Origin: RUG11272 sp045226335
GTDB lineage: Bacteria > Bacillota > Clostridia > Christensenellales > Aristaeellaceae
Assembly (NCBI GenBank): GCA_045226335.1
Contig: JBGVCH010000034.1
Location: forward strand, 41,267-105,266
Direction: 5' to 3'
DNA length: 64,000 nucleotides
The notes under the pieces were generated by a model, which had not been told where the DNA came from, searched no databases, and saw only the letters and a list, made by a program, of their open reading frames with translations. How positions within the stretch are numbered: position 1 is the first letter of the stretch; each line of letters begins with the position of its first letter. Of the stretch, positions 53,417 through 61,603 are shown piece after piece. The position numbers and the translations under genes are program-made.

Positions 53417-54312
53417 GTGCGCCCGGCGGCGCACGTTTCTAACGGGTGAAAGACCCGAATCCGCCCGGCAGTGGGAAGGATACAGCCGAAGGCAAGGGTG
53501 TCCGCCGCGAGGCGGGATCTGAAGGAAGCCGGATGTGGGAACAGACTAACCGCGGGCAAACCTCTGGCCTGACGAACAGAAATCACATATAAGGTCACGC
53601 ATGAGGGTAAGACTGCACCACAAGCCGAAGCCCAATAGCTGTACGGAATCATGCGGGGTAGATGTGGCAGGCAGATGGAGGGGAAGAAACGTGTGGTATC
53701 CGGGGAGATCTGCACGGAACGCCTCGGGAAAGGTAACCGCGGCCATATAAGGAAAGCCGTGCTGAACGTACAGAAGCCAGCCGAGGCCATAATACCGGGC
53801 AACCGGGAAGGGCCGAACCAATGCAAGCCGGAGTAACGGTCGGAAGGAGGACAGCATGGAAAAAGCAGAAAACGCCGGGAACGGCGGCTGCCCGCAGGAC
53901 GCGATCTGCAAGATCCGGGGACACGGCAATGACGGGTACGAATGGGCAGTCTGGCTGGATTTGTCCAAGTACTTCGACACGCTGAACCACGAGAAGCTGC
54001 TGAATCTGCTCAGGAGAGAAATCGACGACGAGCGGGTAACTCAGTTGATCAAGCGCTTTCTGAAAAGCGGTATCATGGAGAACGGGGTCGTGACGGCAAC
54101 GGAAGAGGGAAGCCCACAGGGTGGCCCGCTATCCCCGCTGTTGGCCAACGTGTACCTGAACGTATTCGACCACGAATACGAGAAAAGAGGCGTACCTCGA
54201 TCTCTCCCAGGCTTACGGGTCTATTCAATCTGATTGCATTGGACGCGCCATGTACCGAGCGCACGCACGGTGCGGTGAGAGGACGGGGGTTAATCACCCC
54301 CTCCTTCTCGAT
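53417..54312 (+). mobile_element. Group II intron, internally deleted
   Basis: The 5' end GTGCGCCCGGC and the following domain I sequence (GGGTGAAAGACCCG, AAGGGTGTCCG, ATCTGAAGGAAGC, ACATATAAGG) match bacterial group II introns. The 3' end carries a domain V-like segment (CGCACGCACGGTGCGGTGAGAGG), a domain VI hairpin (GGGGGTTAATCACCCCC) and the terminal CTCCTTCTCGAT. Total length is 896 bases, against about 2 kb or more for intact copies, because most of the reverse transcriptase is missing. Insertion is 6 bases after a terminator stem, a habit known for class C introns; I do not assign the class. Confidence 0.85.
53856..54233 (+). pseudogene. Reverse transcriptase/maturase fragment of the group II intron
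   Basis: 125 codons encode only the central reverse transcriptase motifs: WLDLSKYFDTLNHEKLL (with the first catalytic Asp) and EEGSPQGGPLSPLLANVYLN. The residues normally preceding them are replaced by a short unrelated start (MEKAENAGNGG). The frame breaks just before the YADD box (after EYEKRGV), so the catalytic pair, maturase and endonuclease domains are absent. It cannot be active. A GGAAGGAGG ribosome site is still present. Confidence 0.85.
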
Positions 54313-54316
54313 CCTG

Positions 54317-54346
54317 TTGCGCGGACGCGGGGCGATGTGGTATAAT
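54317..54346 (+). promoter_or_regulatory. Promoter abutting the intron end, for the antiporter gene
   Basis: A perfect TATAAT (54341-54346), with TGTGG before it, and a weak TTGCGC (54317-54322) are 18 bp apart. Transcription would start near 54353, at or within a few bases of the first codon. Confidence 0.5.
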
Positions 54347-54354
54347 GCCCGACG

Positions 54355-55716
54355 GTGATGGATATGCGAAATACGGACCGTCCGCGCCCTTCCGGCGAGG
54401 CCCCGGCGCCCAACGCCCTGGCGCTTCTGCCCATCCTGCTCTTCCTGGTCATCTATCTCGGCAACGGGATCTATTTTGAGTACGTCCGCCCCATCGAGGG
54501 GAAGATGGGCTTCTACATCATCTCCGTGGTGGTGGCCTTCGGGATCGCGCTGATCACGGCCTTCCTGCAGAACCGGCGGCTGTCCTTCGACGAGAAGATC
54601 CACCTCTGCGCCCAGGGCATCGGCGACGACAACATCACCACGATGCTGCTGATCTTCCTCCTGGCGGGGGCCTTCAGCGGCATCGCGGGCGCGGCGGGAG
54701 GCGCGGCCAGCACGGCCAACATGCTCCTCAGCGTGGTCCCGGCGCAGTTCGCGGTGTCGGGGCTGTTTGTCATCGCGGGCCTGATCTCCATGGCCATGGG
54801 GACCAGCGTGGGCACCATCACCGTCCTCGCGCCCATCGCGGTGGAGGTGGCCAACAGCGGTGGCCTGTCCCTGCCCCTGTGCGTCGGCACGGTGGTGGGC
54901 GGCGCCATGTTCGGGGACAACCTCTCCGTCATCTCCGACACGACCATCGCCGCCACCCGGACCCAGGGCATCGAGATGAAGGAGAAGTTCCTGACCAACA
55001 TCAGGATCGCCCTGCCGGCGGCCCTGGCGACCCTGCTGCTGCTGATCGTCCTGTCCCTCCGGAGCGCCCCGACGCCCGTGGGGAGCTTTGATTTCAACCC
55101 CGTCCTGACGCTCCCGTACTTCGTGGTCCTGATCCTGGCGCTGTTCGGCGTCAACGTGTTCGTGGTGCTGCTGATCGGGGTGCTGCTGTTCCTGGCGGCG
55201 GGGACCGGCTTCGGCCGGATCGGATACGTCGACGCCTTTGTGGCCATGGGGGACGGCACCACCGGCATGTTTGAGACCATGATCGTGACCATCCTCGTCG
55301 CGTCCATCTCCGCCCTGATGAAGGCCAACGGCGGCTTTAAGGCGATCCTCGGCTTCATCCGGAAGCACTTCAGCGGCAAGCGCGGCGGAATGCTGGGCAT
55401 TGCGCTGCTGACGGCCTTCATGGACGTGGCCACCGCCAACAACACCGTGGCCATCGTGGTCGCCGCGCCCATCGCAAAGGACATCAGCGGGGAGTTCGGC
55501 GTGCCGCCCCGGGTCACGGCGTCCCTGCTGGACACCTGCTCCTGTGTCACGCAGGGCGTCATCCCCTACGGCGCGCAGCTGCTGGTGGCGGCGGGCCTCA
55601 CGGGGGTCAGCAGCTTTACCATCCTGCCGTGGCTGCTCTATCCGTTTCTGCTGATGGCGGCGGTGGTGGTTTCCATTGTGTTCGCGGGGCGGAAGGGCCG
55701 GCGCGGACAGGCCTGA
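54355..55716 (+). CDS. NhaC-type Na+/H+ antiporter family transporter
   Basis: This 453-residue membrane protein has about 11-12 spans. Family motifs are MGTSVGTITVLAPIA and GGAMFGDNLSVISDTTIAATRTQG, as in NhaC and related Na+/H+ or amino-acid/proton antiporters. FMDVATANNTVAIVVAAPIA and QGVIPYGAQLL lie in the second half repeat. The start is GTG 54355 or ATG 54358; no Shine-Dalgarno lies upstream and the promoter -10 is only about 10 bases away, so the message may be leaderless. The substrate ion or metabolite is not certain. Confidence 0.86.
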   Translation: MMDMRNTDRPRPSGEAPAPNALALLPILLFLVIYLGNGIYFEYVRPIEGKMGFYIISVVVAFGIALITAFLQNRRLSFDEKIHLCAQGIGDDNITTMLLIFLLAGAFSGIAGAAGGAASTANMLLSVVPAQFAVSGLFVIAGLISMAMGTSVGTITVLAPIAVEVANSGGLSLPLCVGTVVGGAMFGDNLSVISDTTIAATRTQGIEMKEKFLTNIRIALPAALATLLLLIVLSLRSAPTPVGSFDFNPVLTLPYFVVLILALFGVNVFVVLLIGVLLFLAAGTGFGRIGYVDAFVAMGDGTTGMFETMIVTILVASISALMKANGGFKAILGFIRKHFSGKRGGMLGIALLTAFMDVATANNTVAIVVAAPIAKDISGEFGVPPRVTASLLDTCSCVTQGVIPYGAQLLVAAGLTGVSSFTILPWLLYPFLLMAAVVVSIVFAGRKGRRGQA

Positions 55717-55738
55717 TTCGGAAGAGGAGGGATCCGGA

Positions 55739-56797
55739 ATGATCATCCCGGAGATCAGATTCACCCTGAAGGACGGCCGGGAGGCCCTGATCCGCAGCCC
55801 GCGGGACGAGGACATCCCGGGGATGCTGGAATACCTGTACGTCTCCGCCGGCGAGACGGAGTTCATCATCCGCTATCCCGAGGAGTGTGACAAATACACC
55901 GTCGAGGCGGAGAAGGCCCTGTTTGACCGGGACAACGCCTCGGACCACGAGGCCATGCTGGTGTGCCTTGTGGAGGGGAAGGTGGTCGGGAACAGCATGA
56001 TCGCCTGGAAGACCAGCATCAAGACCCGGCACCGCGCCAGCGTGGCCATCGCCCTGCTGAAGGACTACTGGAACCAGGGCATCGGCACCCGGATGTTCCG
56101 GGAGATGATCCGGATCGCGGAGGAGAACCCCAACATCCTGCAAATGGAGCTGGAATTCGTCGAGGGGAACACCCGGGCCCGGGCGCTTTACGAGAAGATG
56201 GGCTTCCGGATCGTCGGCGTCCGGCCCAACGCCATCCGGCTGAAGGACGGCACCCTGCTGAACGAGTACGCCATGGTGCGGGAGATCAGGCGGCAGGACC
56301 AACCGCGGCCGACCCCGATCCGCCCGGCGCGGCGGGAAGACCTGGCGGCCTGCGCGGACCTGATCCGGCGGAGCTTCATGACCGTGGCGGAGGAGTTTGG
56401 GCTGACGGAGGAGAACGCACCCCGGTTCACGGCCTTTGCCACCGACGAGGCCCGGCTGCTGCGGCAGCTGGAGGAGGAGCGGCGGCCCATGTTCGTCTGG
56501 GAGGAGGCGGGGCGGCTCCGGGGGTACTACTCCCTGTCCCCGGCCGAGGACGGCTCCTGTGAGCTGAGCAATCTGGCGGTCCCGCCGGAGGACCGGCACG
56601 CCGGCATCGGAGGGGCGCTGCTGGCCCACGCGGAGGCCGAGGCCCGGGCGGCGGGCTGCACCCTCATGCACATCGGGATCGTGGAGGAGAACCGGCGGCT
56701 GCGCGGGTGGTACGAGCGCAACGGCGCCGTGCACACCGGCACGAAGAAGTTCGACTTCTTTCCCTTCACCTGCGGGTATATGGAGATCAGGCTGTGA
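55739..56797 (+). CDS. Tandem double-GNAT acetyltransferase
   Basis: This 352-residue protein has two GNAT domains: residues about 1-175 (LLKDYWNQGIGTRMFREMI and EGNTRARALYEKMGFR) and 180-352 (LAVPPEDRHAGIGGALLAHAE and RLRGWYERNGAVHTGTKKFD). Both have acetyl-CoA loops, so both may be active. Acceptor unknown. AGGAGGG lies 5-6 bases before ATG 55739. It is 22 bases after the antiporter and 19 before the Nudix-methyltransferase fusion, in one probable operon. Confidence 0.87.
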   Translation: MIIPEIRFTLKDGREALIRSPRDEDIPGMLEYLYVSAGETEFIIRYPEECDKYTVEAEKALFDRDNASDHEAMLVCLVEGKVVGNSMIAWKTSIKTRHRASVAIALLKDYWNQGIGTRMFREMIRIAEENPNILQMELEFVEGNTRARALYEKMGFRIVGVRPNAIRLKDGTLLNEYAMVREIRRQDQPRPTPIRPARREDLAACADLIRRSFMTVAEEFGLTEENAPRFTAFATDEARLLRQLEEERRPMFVWEEAGRLRGYYSLSPAEDGSCELSNLAVPPEDRHAGIGGALLAHAEAEARAAGCTLMHIGIVEENRRLRGWYERNGAVHTGTKKFDFFPFTCGYMEIRL

Positions 56798-56816
56798 GCG
56801 CGGGAGGCGGAGACGG

Positions 56817-58106
56817 ATGGCGGCAGCGGAGAACGGCGCCCCGGGGATCATCGACATCGTCGGCGCGAACTATGACGGACACTGGGATCACACCCGCACG
56901 GCGTGCAGGGCGGTCATCCTGCAGGACGGAAAGCTCCTGCTGTCCTATGAGACAAAGACAGACCAGTGGATGCTCCCCGGCGGCGGCCTGGAGGACGGCG
57001 AGTCCGAGGAGGCCTGCTGTGCCCGGGAGGTGGCGGAGGAGACCGGCTATGTGATCCGGCCCTCGGCCTGCGCGCTGGAGATCGACGAGTACTATCAGGA
57101 CTGGAAGTGGGTCAACCGGTATTTCTTCGGCACCGTGACGGGGCGCTGCGAGACTCGGCTCACCGACCGCGAAAAGGAGGTGGGCATGGAGCCGCGGTGG
57201 TTGCCGCTGAAGGAGATCGTGGGGATCTTCTCCCGTCACGCCGACTGGACCGACACCGACGAGATGCGGCGCGGCATGTATCTCCGGGAGTACACGGCCC
57301 TGACCGCCCTGTGGGACCGGCTGCCCGCCGCCGGATCCCCCCTGACGGACCCGGGGAGGCTGGAGAAGCAGTACGGCACGGCGGACCGGCTGAGCACCCG
57401 GATCTCCATCCACGACAAGTATTCCGTCAACAAACAGGGCTTCGGCAACTGGATCGCAGGCCACTACCCGGACCGGGAGGGGCTGGCCGTGCTGGAGCTG
57501 GGCTGCGGCACGGGATCCATGTGGCTCGGCCGGAAGGACCTGGTCCGCCGCTGGGGCCGGCTGGTGCTGACGGACCTCTCCGGGGGGATGCTGGACACGG
57601 CCCGGAAGAACCTCCGGGATATGCCGGAGATCGAGTACCGCGCCGTGGACATCCAGGACATCCCCTTCCCGGACGGGTCCTTCGACCTCGTCATCGCCAA
57701 CATGATGCTCTACCATGTCCCGGACCTTCCCCGGGGCCTTCGGGAGGTCCGGCGGGTGCTGAAGCAGGGCGGCGTCTTCTGCTGCGCCACCTACGGCGAG
57801 AACGGCATCATGGCGCACATCCACGGCCTGTTCGGCCTGCAGCCGCCGCGGGATCAGGGGGGCTTCACCCTGCAGAACGGCGCGGAAAAGCTGCGGCCTT
57901 TCTTCTCCGACGTGGAAAAGCGGCTGTATGAGGACGCGCTGGAGGTCACCGACCCGGAGGACCTGGTGGACTACATCTTCTCCCTCAGCGGCATGACCGA
58001 ACTGCAGGGCCTCCCCAGGAGCGAAGTCCGGGCCGTGCTGGAGAGAAACATGCGGGACGGGGTCCTGCGGGTGCCCAAGGAATACGGGATGTTCATCGCC
58101 CGGTGA
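56817..58106 (+). CDS. Nudix hydrolase-methyltransferase fusion
   Basis: This 429-residue protein joins two enzymes. Residues about 20-165 are a Nudix hydrolase with an intact box (GGLEDGESEEACCAREVAEE then TGY, about 62-84). Residues about 185-429 are a class I SAM methyltransferase (VLELGCGTGSM near 220, IPFPDGSFDLVIANMMLYHV near 280). The linker is short (PAAGSPLTDPGRLEKQYGTA). Both domains keep their key residues. The fusion suggests they act on related nucleotide-linked substrates or are merely co-expressed. It belongs to the operon with GNAT and HAD genes. Confidence 0.87.
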   Translation: MAAAENGAPGIIDIVGANYDGHWDHTRTACRAVILQDGKLLLSYETKTDQWMLPGGGLEDGESEEACCAREVAEETGYVIRPSACALEIDEYYQDWKWVNRYFFGTVTGRCETRLTDREKEVGMEPRWLPLKEIVGIFSRHADWTDTDEMRRGMYLREYTALTALWDRLPAAGSPLTDPGRLEKQYGTADRLSTRISIHDKYSVNKQGFGNWIAGHYPDREGLAVLELGCGTGSMWLGRKDLVRRWGRLVLTDLSGGMLDTARKNLRDMPEIEYRAVDIQDIPFPDGSFDLVIANMMLYHVPDLPRGLREVRRVLKQGGVFCCATYGENGIMAHIHGLFGLQPPRDQGGFTLQNGAEKLRPFFSDVEKRLYEDALEVTDPEDLVDYIFSLSGMTELQGLPRSEVRAVLERNMRDGVLRVPKEYGMFIAR

Positions 58107-58121
58107 GAAGGAGGGACGCCT

Positions 58122-58880
58122 GTGCCGTACCGCGCCGTCATCGTCGATTTTGACCGCACCCTGCTGCGCACGGACAAGACCATCTCGGACCGCAGCCTCC
58201 GGGCGCTCCGGGACTGGCGGGCCGCCGGCGCCCGGCTGTTCGCCGCCACGGCCCGGCCGGAGCGCGCCATCACGGCATACCGCGAGGCTGTCGCCTTCGA
58301 CGCGGTGACCACCCTGAACGGCGCCCGGACCGTCACCCGGGACGCGGTGTACGAGAACCCCGTCCCCGCCGCCGGCGCGATGGCCGTGCTGGATCAGCTG
58401 TACGGCCTCTCCGGCACGGTGATCTCCCTGGAGACGGGGAGCGGCTTCTACGCCAGCGAGGACATCCCCGTCTGGCAGCCCACGGTGCTGCCGGACCTCC
58501 GGGGCCTGCCCGGGCGGGAGAAGATCTACAAGATCCTGGCTAGCCATCCGGAGATCCCGGCGGACCGGATCCCGCTCCGCCTGCCCACGGACACCTACAG
58601 CACCGTTGCCGACCGGAAGCTGGTGCAGGTCATGGGCCGGGACGCCACCAAGTGGAACGGCGTGCGGGTCATGCTGGAGGCTTACGGGATCGACCCGGCG
58701 GAGGCGGTGTACTTCGGGGACGACAACGACGACCTGGAGCCCATCCGTCGCTGCGGCTGCGGCGTGGCGGTGGCCAACGCCCTGGACTGCGTCCGGGAGG
58801 CCGCCGACCACGTCACGGACAGCAACGACGAGGACGGCGTCGCGGCCTTCCTGGAGGCGCTGCTGCGTTCCGGACGATGA
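58122..58880 (+). CDS. HAD-superfamily (Cof-type) phosphatase
   Basis: This 252-residue HAD phosphatase starts at GTG, with AAGGAGGGACG 4-5 bases upstream. Motif I is DFDRTLLRTD: both Asp are present but the usual Gly of DxDGT is Arg. Motif II is ATARP, motif III Lys in the RKLVQV..TKWNG region, and motif IV GDDNDDLEP. Cof-like members dephosphorylate sugar phosphates or flavin precursors. Its stop overlaps an in-frame ATG of the next gene region, pointing to coupling. Confidence 0.85.
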   Translation: MPYRAVIVDFDRTLLRTDKTISDRSLRALRDWRAAGARLFAATARPERAITAYREAVAFDAVTTLNGARTVTRDAVYENPVPAAGAMAVLDQLYGLSGTVISLETGSGFYASEDIPVWQPTVLPDLRGLPGREKIYKILASHPEIPADRIPLRLPTDTYSTVADRKLVQVMGRDATKWNGVRVMLEAYGIDPAEAVYFGDDNDDLEPIRRCGCGVAVANALDCVREAADHVTDSNDEDGVAAFLEALLRSGR

Positions 58881-58912
58881 AGATGCCCACGCGGAAGGAC
58901 AGAGGAGAGAAA

Positions 58913-59359
58913 ATGGAGCTGCGCGTTTTGTCCCTGAGGGACAGGGAGATCATCACGGAGCTGTTCCGGGATGTGTTCACCAACGAGCCCTGGAACGACG
59001 ACTGGAGCGACCGGGACCAGCTGGACGCCTACATCGCCGACCTGACGGGCCAGTCCTATTCCCTCACCCTGGGCTATTTCGACGGGGACCGGCTGGCGGC
59101 GCTGGCCATGGGGCATGTGAAGCACTGGTACACCGCCACGGAGTACCTCATCGACGAGTTCTGCGTGGCCAGGGCCCTGCAGGGCAAGGACGTCGGCACC
59201 GCCTTCATGCGGGCCGTCGAAGCGTACCTTTTGGAACACGGCATCCGGCAGATTTTCCTCCAGACCGGGAAGGACGTGCCGGCCTATGCCTTCTACCGGC
59301 GCCTCGGTTTCTGCGAGCTGGAAGGGCACGTCTCCTTCGCGAAGCGTCTGGACGGGTAA
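58913..59359 (+). CDS. GNAT acetyltransferase
   Basis: This 148-residue single-domain GNAT has DEFCVARALQGKDVGTAFMRAV as the acetyl-CoA loop (ALQGKDVG replaces the common RGxGxG) and VPAYAFYRRLGFCELEGHV as the C-terminal motif. The start ATG 58913 follows AGAGGAGAG; an earlier in-frame ATG at 58877 overlaps the HAD stop. It is the last gene of the antiporter-GNAT-Nudix-HAD-GNAT run. Confidence 0.85.
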   Translation: MELRVLSLRDREIITELFRDVFTNEPWNDDWSDRDQLDAYIADLTGQSYSLTLGYFDGDRLAALAMGHVKHWYTATEYLIDEFCVARALQGKDVGTAFMRAVEAYLLEHGIRQIFLQTGKDVPAYAFYRRLGFCELEGHVSFAKRLDG

Positions 59360-59406
59360 AACAGCTTGAATCTCACGAAAAATGAAAAATCCCCCTGCGT
59401 CAGGGC

Positions 59407-59437
59407 TTGCTTGTGACGCTGCGTCATGTGCTATGCT
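59407..59437 (+). promoter_or_regulatory. MerR-type promoter with operator
   Basis: TTGCTT (59407-59412) and TATGCT (59432-59437) are 19 bp apart, and the spacer contains the perfect dyad TGACGCTGCGTCA (59414-59426). A 19-bp spacer with a central palindrome is the mark of MerR-activated promoters. A further half-site CTGCGTCA lies at 59395-59402. The regulated gene is the merR-like gene itself. Confidence 0.78.
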
Positions 59438-59461
59438 GGCGGCGAAAGGAGGTGGAAGACT

Positions 59462-60187
59462 GTGTCACAATACACCACCGGAGAACTGGCGAAGGCCTGC
59501 GGCGTCACCGTCCGGACCGTTCAGTTCTATGACCAGCGGGGGATCCTGAGCCCCAGCGCGCTGACCGAGGGCGGGCGCAGGCTGTATTCGGACGACGACC
59601 TGCGGAAAATGAAGATCGTCTGCTTTCTGCGGAACCTGGGCCTGTCCCTGGACACCATCGGACAGCTGATGAAGGAAGAGGATCCCGGCCGCGTGGTCTC
59701 CCTCATGCTGGAACAGCAGGAACAGGTCCTGAAGGATGAGATCTCGGAGAATCAGGAAAAACTGGACCGGCTGGAAACATTGAAGCGGGAGCTGAAGACC
59801 GCCTCGTCGTTCTCCATTCAGACCATCGGTGACATAGCGTCCATCATGGAAAACAAAAAGAAACTGAAAGCCATTCACACCCGCATCCTCCTGCCGGCGA
59901 TCCCGCTGGGGATCCTGGAGGTGGCGGCCGTTCTGCTCTGGGTCCTCAAGGGGATCTGGTGGCCCTTCGTCCTGTGGGCCGTGCTGGCGATCCCCTACGG
60001 CGTCTGGGCTTCCCGGTACTACTACCGGAACACGGCCTACATCTGCCCACAGTGCCACGAGGTGTTCAGACCGTCCTTCAAAGAGATGTTTTTCGCAAAC
60101 CACACGCCCAGAACCCGCCGGCTGACCTGTGTTAAGTGCGGCCGCCGCGGCTTCTGCGTGGAGACCTGGGGAGGGGAAGCCAAATGA
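59462..60187 (+). CDS. Membrane-bound MerR-family regulator with C-terminal zinc ribbon
   Basis: This 241-residue protein starts at GTG after AAAGGAGGTGG. The MerR winged helix (YTTGELAKACGVTVRTVQFYDQRGI, 4-28) is followed by a dimerisation coiled coil (about 80-115), two membrane spans (142-162, 166-183) and a zinc ribbon (Cys195, Cys198, Cys223, Cys226). It may sense a membrane-linked or metal signal and twist the 19-bp-spaced promoter upstream. Its stop overlaps the start of the hydrolase gene (ATGA), so that enzyme is the likely regulated function. Confidence 0.85.
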   Translation: MSQYTTGELAKACGVTVRTVQFYDQRGILSPSALTEGGRRLYSDDDLRKMKIVCFLRNLGLSLDTIGQLMKEEDPGRVVSLMLEQQEQVLKDEISENQEKLDRLETLKRELKTASSFSIQTIGDIASIMENKKKLKAIHTRILLPAIPLGILEVAAVLLWVLKGIWWPFVLWAVLAIPYGVWASRYYYRNTAYICPQCHEVFRPSFKEMFFANHTPRTRRLTCVKCGRRGFCVETWGGEAK

Positions 60188-61545
60188 AAAAGATGAAGAA
60201 AACCCTGGCCGCGCTGCTGGCCGTGATGCTGCTGACCGCCTGCGGACTGGCCGCGGCGGAACCGGAAGCCCGCAGGATGGAGACCGCCGCGGACGCCGAC
60301 GAGTGGATGGCGGCCTTCCTGGGGGAGACGCCGGAGGCCCTGGACGGCGTCTGGCTCATGACGCCGCAGATGCAGGCGGCCGCCGCCCGGATGGGGGGCA
60401 TGAAGGGCATGGCCGCGTCCCTGGCCGCTCTGGGGGCGGTGGAAAAGATCGAGCCCGCCTATGTGGGCGCCATTCAGGGGTACACCGCCTTCTATGTGCC
60501 CTGCGTCTTCTCCGCCATGCCGCTGGACCTGGTGCTGGTGGTGCAGGACGGGGCCATCGCCGGGCTGAACACCGGGGCCTACACCGGGGGCCGGGAGGCC
60601 GCGGCGGAAACCGGCGCTTACAAAGCTGTGGACCTGGCCCTGCCCGTCCCGTCCCTGAACGGCGAACTGCCGGGCACGCTGCTCCTGCCGGAGGGGGAAG
60701 GCCCCTTCCCGGCGGTGGTGCTGGTGCACGGCTCCGGCCCCAACGACCGGGACGAGACCGCCGGCGCTCTGAAGCCCTTCCGGGATCTGGCGGAGGGCCT
60801 TGCGGCGCGGGGCGTCGCCGTCTACCGCTATGACAAGCGGACCTATGTGTACGGCGCGGAGATGGTGACCGACACCGGGATCACCCTGGTGGACGAGACC
60901 ATCGAGGACGCGGCGGCGGCGGTGCAGCTCCTGGCTCAGCAGGAGACGATCGACCCCGGGCGGATCTTCGTGCTGGGGCACAGCCTGGGGGGCAACGCCG
61001 TTCCCGCCATCCATCAGGCGCTGCGGGACCGGCCGGTCCGCGCCTGCGGGTACATCATGATGGCCGCCTCTCCCAGGCCCCTGGACGTGCTGATCCGGGA
61101 ACAGTACGACTTCCTGTACGCCCTGCTGCCGGAGGTCACCCCGGAGATGCAGGCGGAGAAGGACGCCATGTTCGCCGAGCTGGACAAGCTGCAGGACCTG
61201 GACGCCCTGACGGAGACCGATACGGTGGCCGGCGTCTGCGCACCTTACTGGAAGTGGCTGGCGGCTTACGACGCGCTGGCGGCGGCGGAGGAGATCGACC
61301 GGCCCTGCCTGCTGCTCCAGGGCGAGGAGGACTACCAGGTCACCATGGAGGACTTCGCCATCTGGCAGGCCGCCCTGGGCGAAAGGGAGAACTGGCGGCT
61401 GATCTCCTGCCCCGGCCTGACCCATCTCTTTACCCCCGGCTTGAAGACCGAGGGCTCCGCGGCCTACAACCGCGCGGAGAAGGTGGACGAACAGGTCATC
61501 CGGGACATCGCGGACTTTGTGCTCGGGAGCGGGGCGGAGCCCTGA
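60184..61545 (+). CDS. Exported alpha/beta hydrolase, possible lipoprotein
   Basis: This 453-residue protein has a signal peptide with a lipobox-like LTAC at about 17-20. An N-terminal DUF3887-like domain (about 30-155) is followed by an alpha/beta hydrolase with LVHGSGPNDRDET, the nucleophile in LGHSLGGNA, Asp in GEEDYQV and His in GLTHLF. Such secreted serine esterases remove acyl groups from sugars or hydrolyse beta-lactam-like esters; the substrate is open. It is coupled to the MerR-type regulator by ATGA overlap and closed by a terminator. Confidence 0.87.
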   Translation: MKKMKKTLAALLAVMLLTACGLAAAEPEARRMETAADADEWMAAFLGETPEALDGVWLMTPQMQAAAARMGGMKGMAASLAALGAVEKIEPAYVGAIQGYTAFYVPCVFSAMPLDLVLVVQDGAIAGLNTGAYTGGREAAAETGAYKAVDLALPVPSLNGELPGTLLLPEGEGPFPAVVLVHGSGPNDRDETAGALKPFRDLAEGLAARGVAVYRYDKRTYVYGAEMVTDTGITLVDETIEDAAAAVQLLAQQETIDPGRIFVLGHSLGGNAVPAIHQALRDRPVRACGYIMMAASPRPLDVLIREQYDFLYALLPEVTPEMQAEKDAMFAELDKLQDLDALTETDTVAGVCAPYWKWLAAYDALAAAEEIDRPCLLLQGEEDYQVTMEDFAIWQAALGERENWRLISCPGLTHLFTPGLKTEGSAAYNRAEKVDEQVIRDIADFVLGSGAEP

Positions 61546-61560
61546 TCCGAAAGAGGCAGA

Positions 61561-61592
61561 CCCGGACCGAAGCGAAACGGTCCGGGCCTTTT
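61561..61592 (+). terminator. Terminator of the merR-hydrolase operon
   Basis: CCCGGACCG (61561-61569) pairs with CGGTCCGGG (61578-61586), followed by CCTTTT. Confidence 0.88.
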
Positions 61593-61603
61593 CGATTCTC
61601 TGA

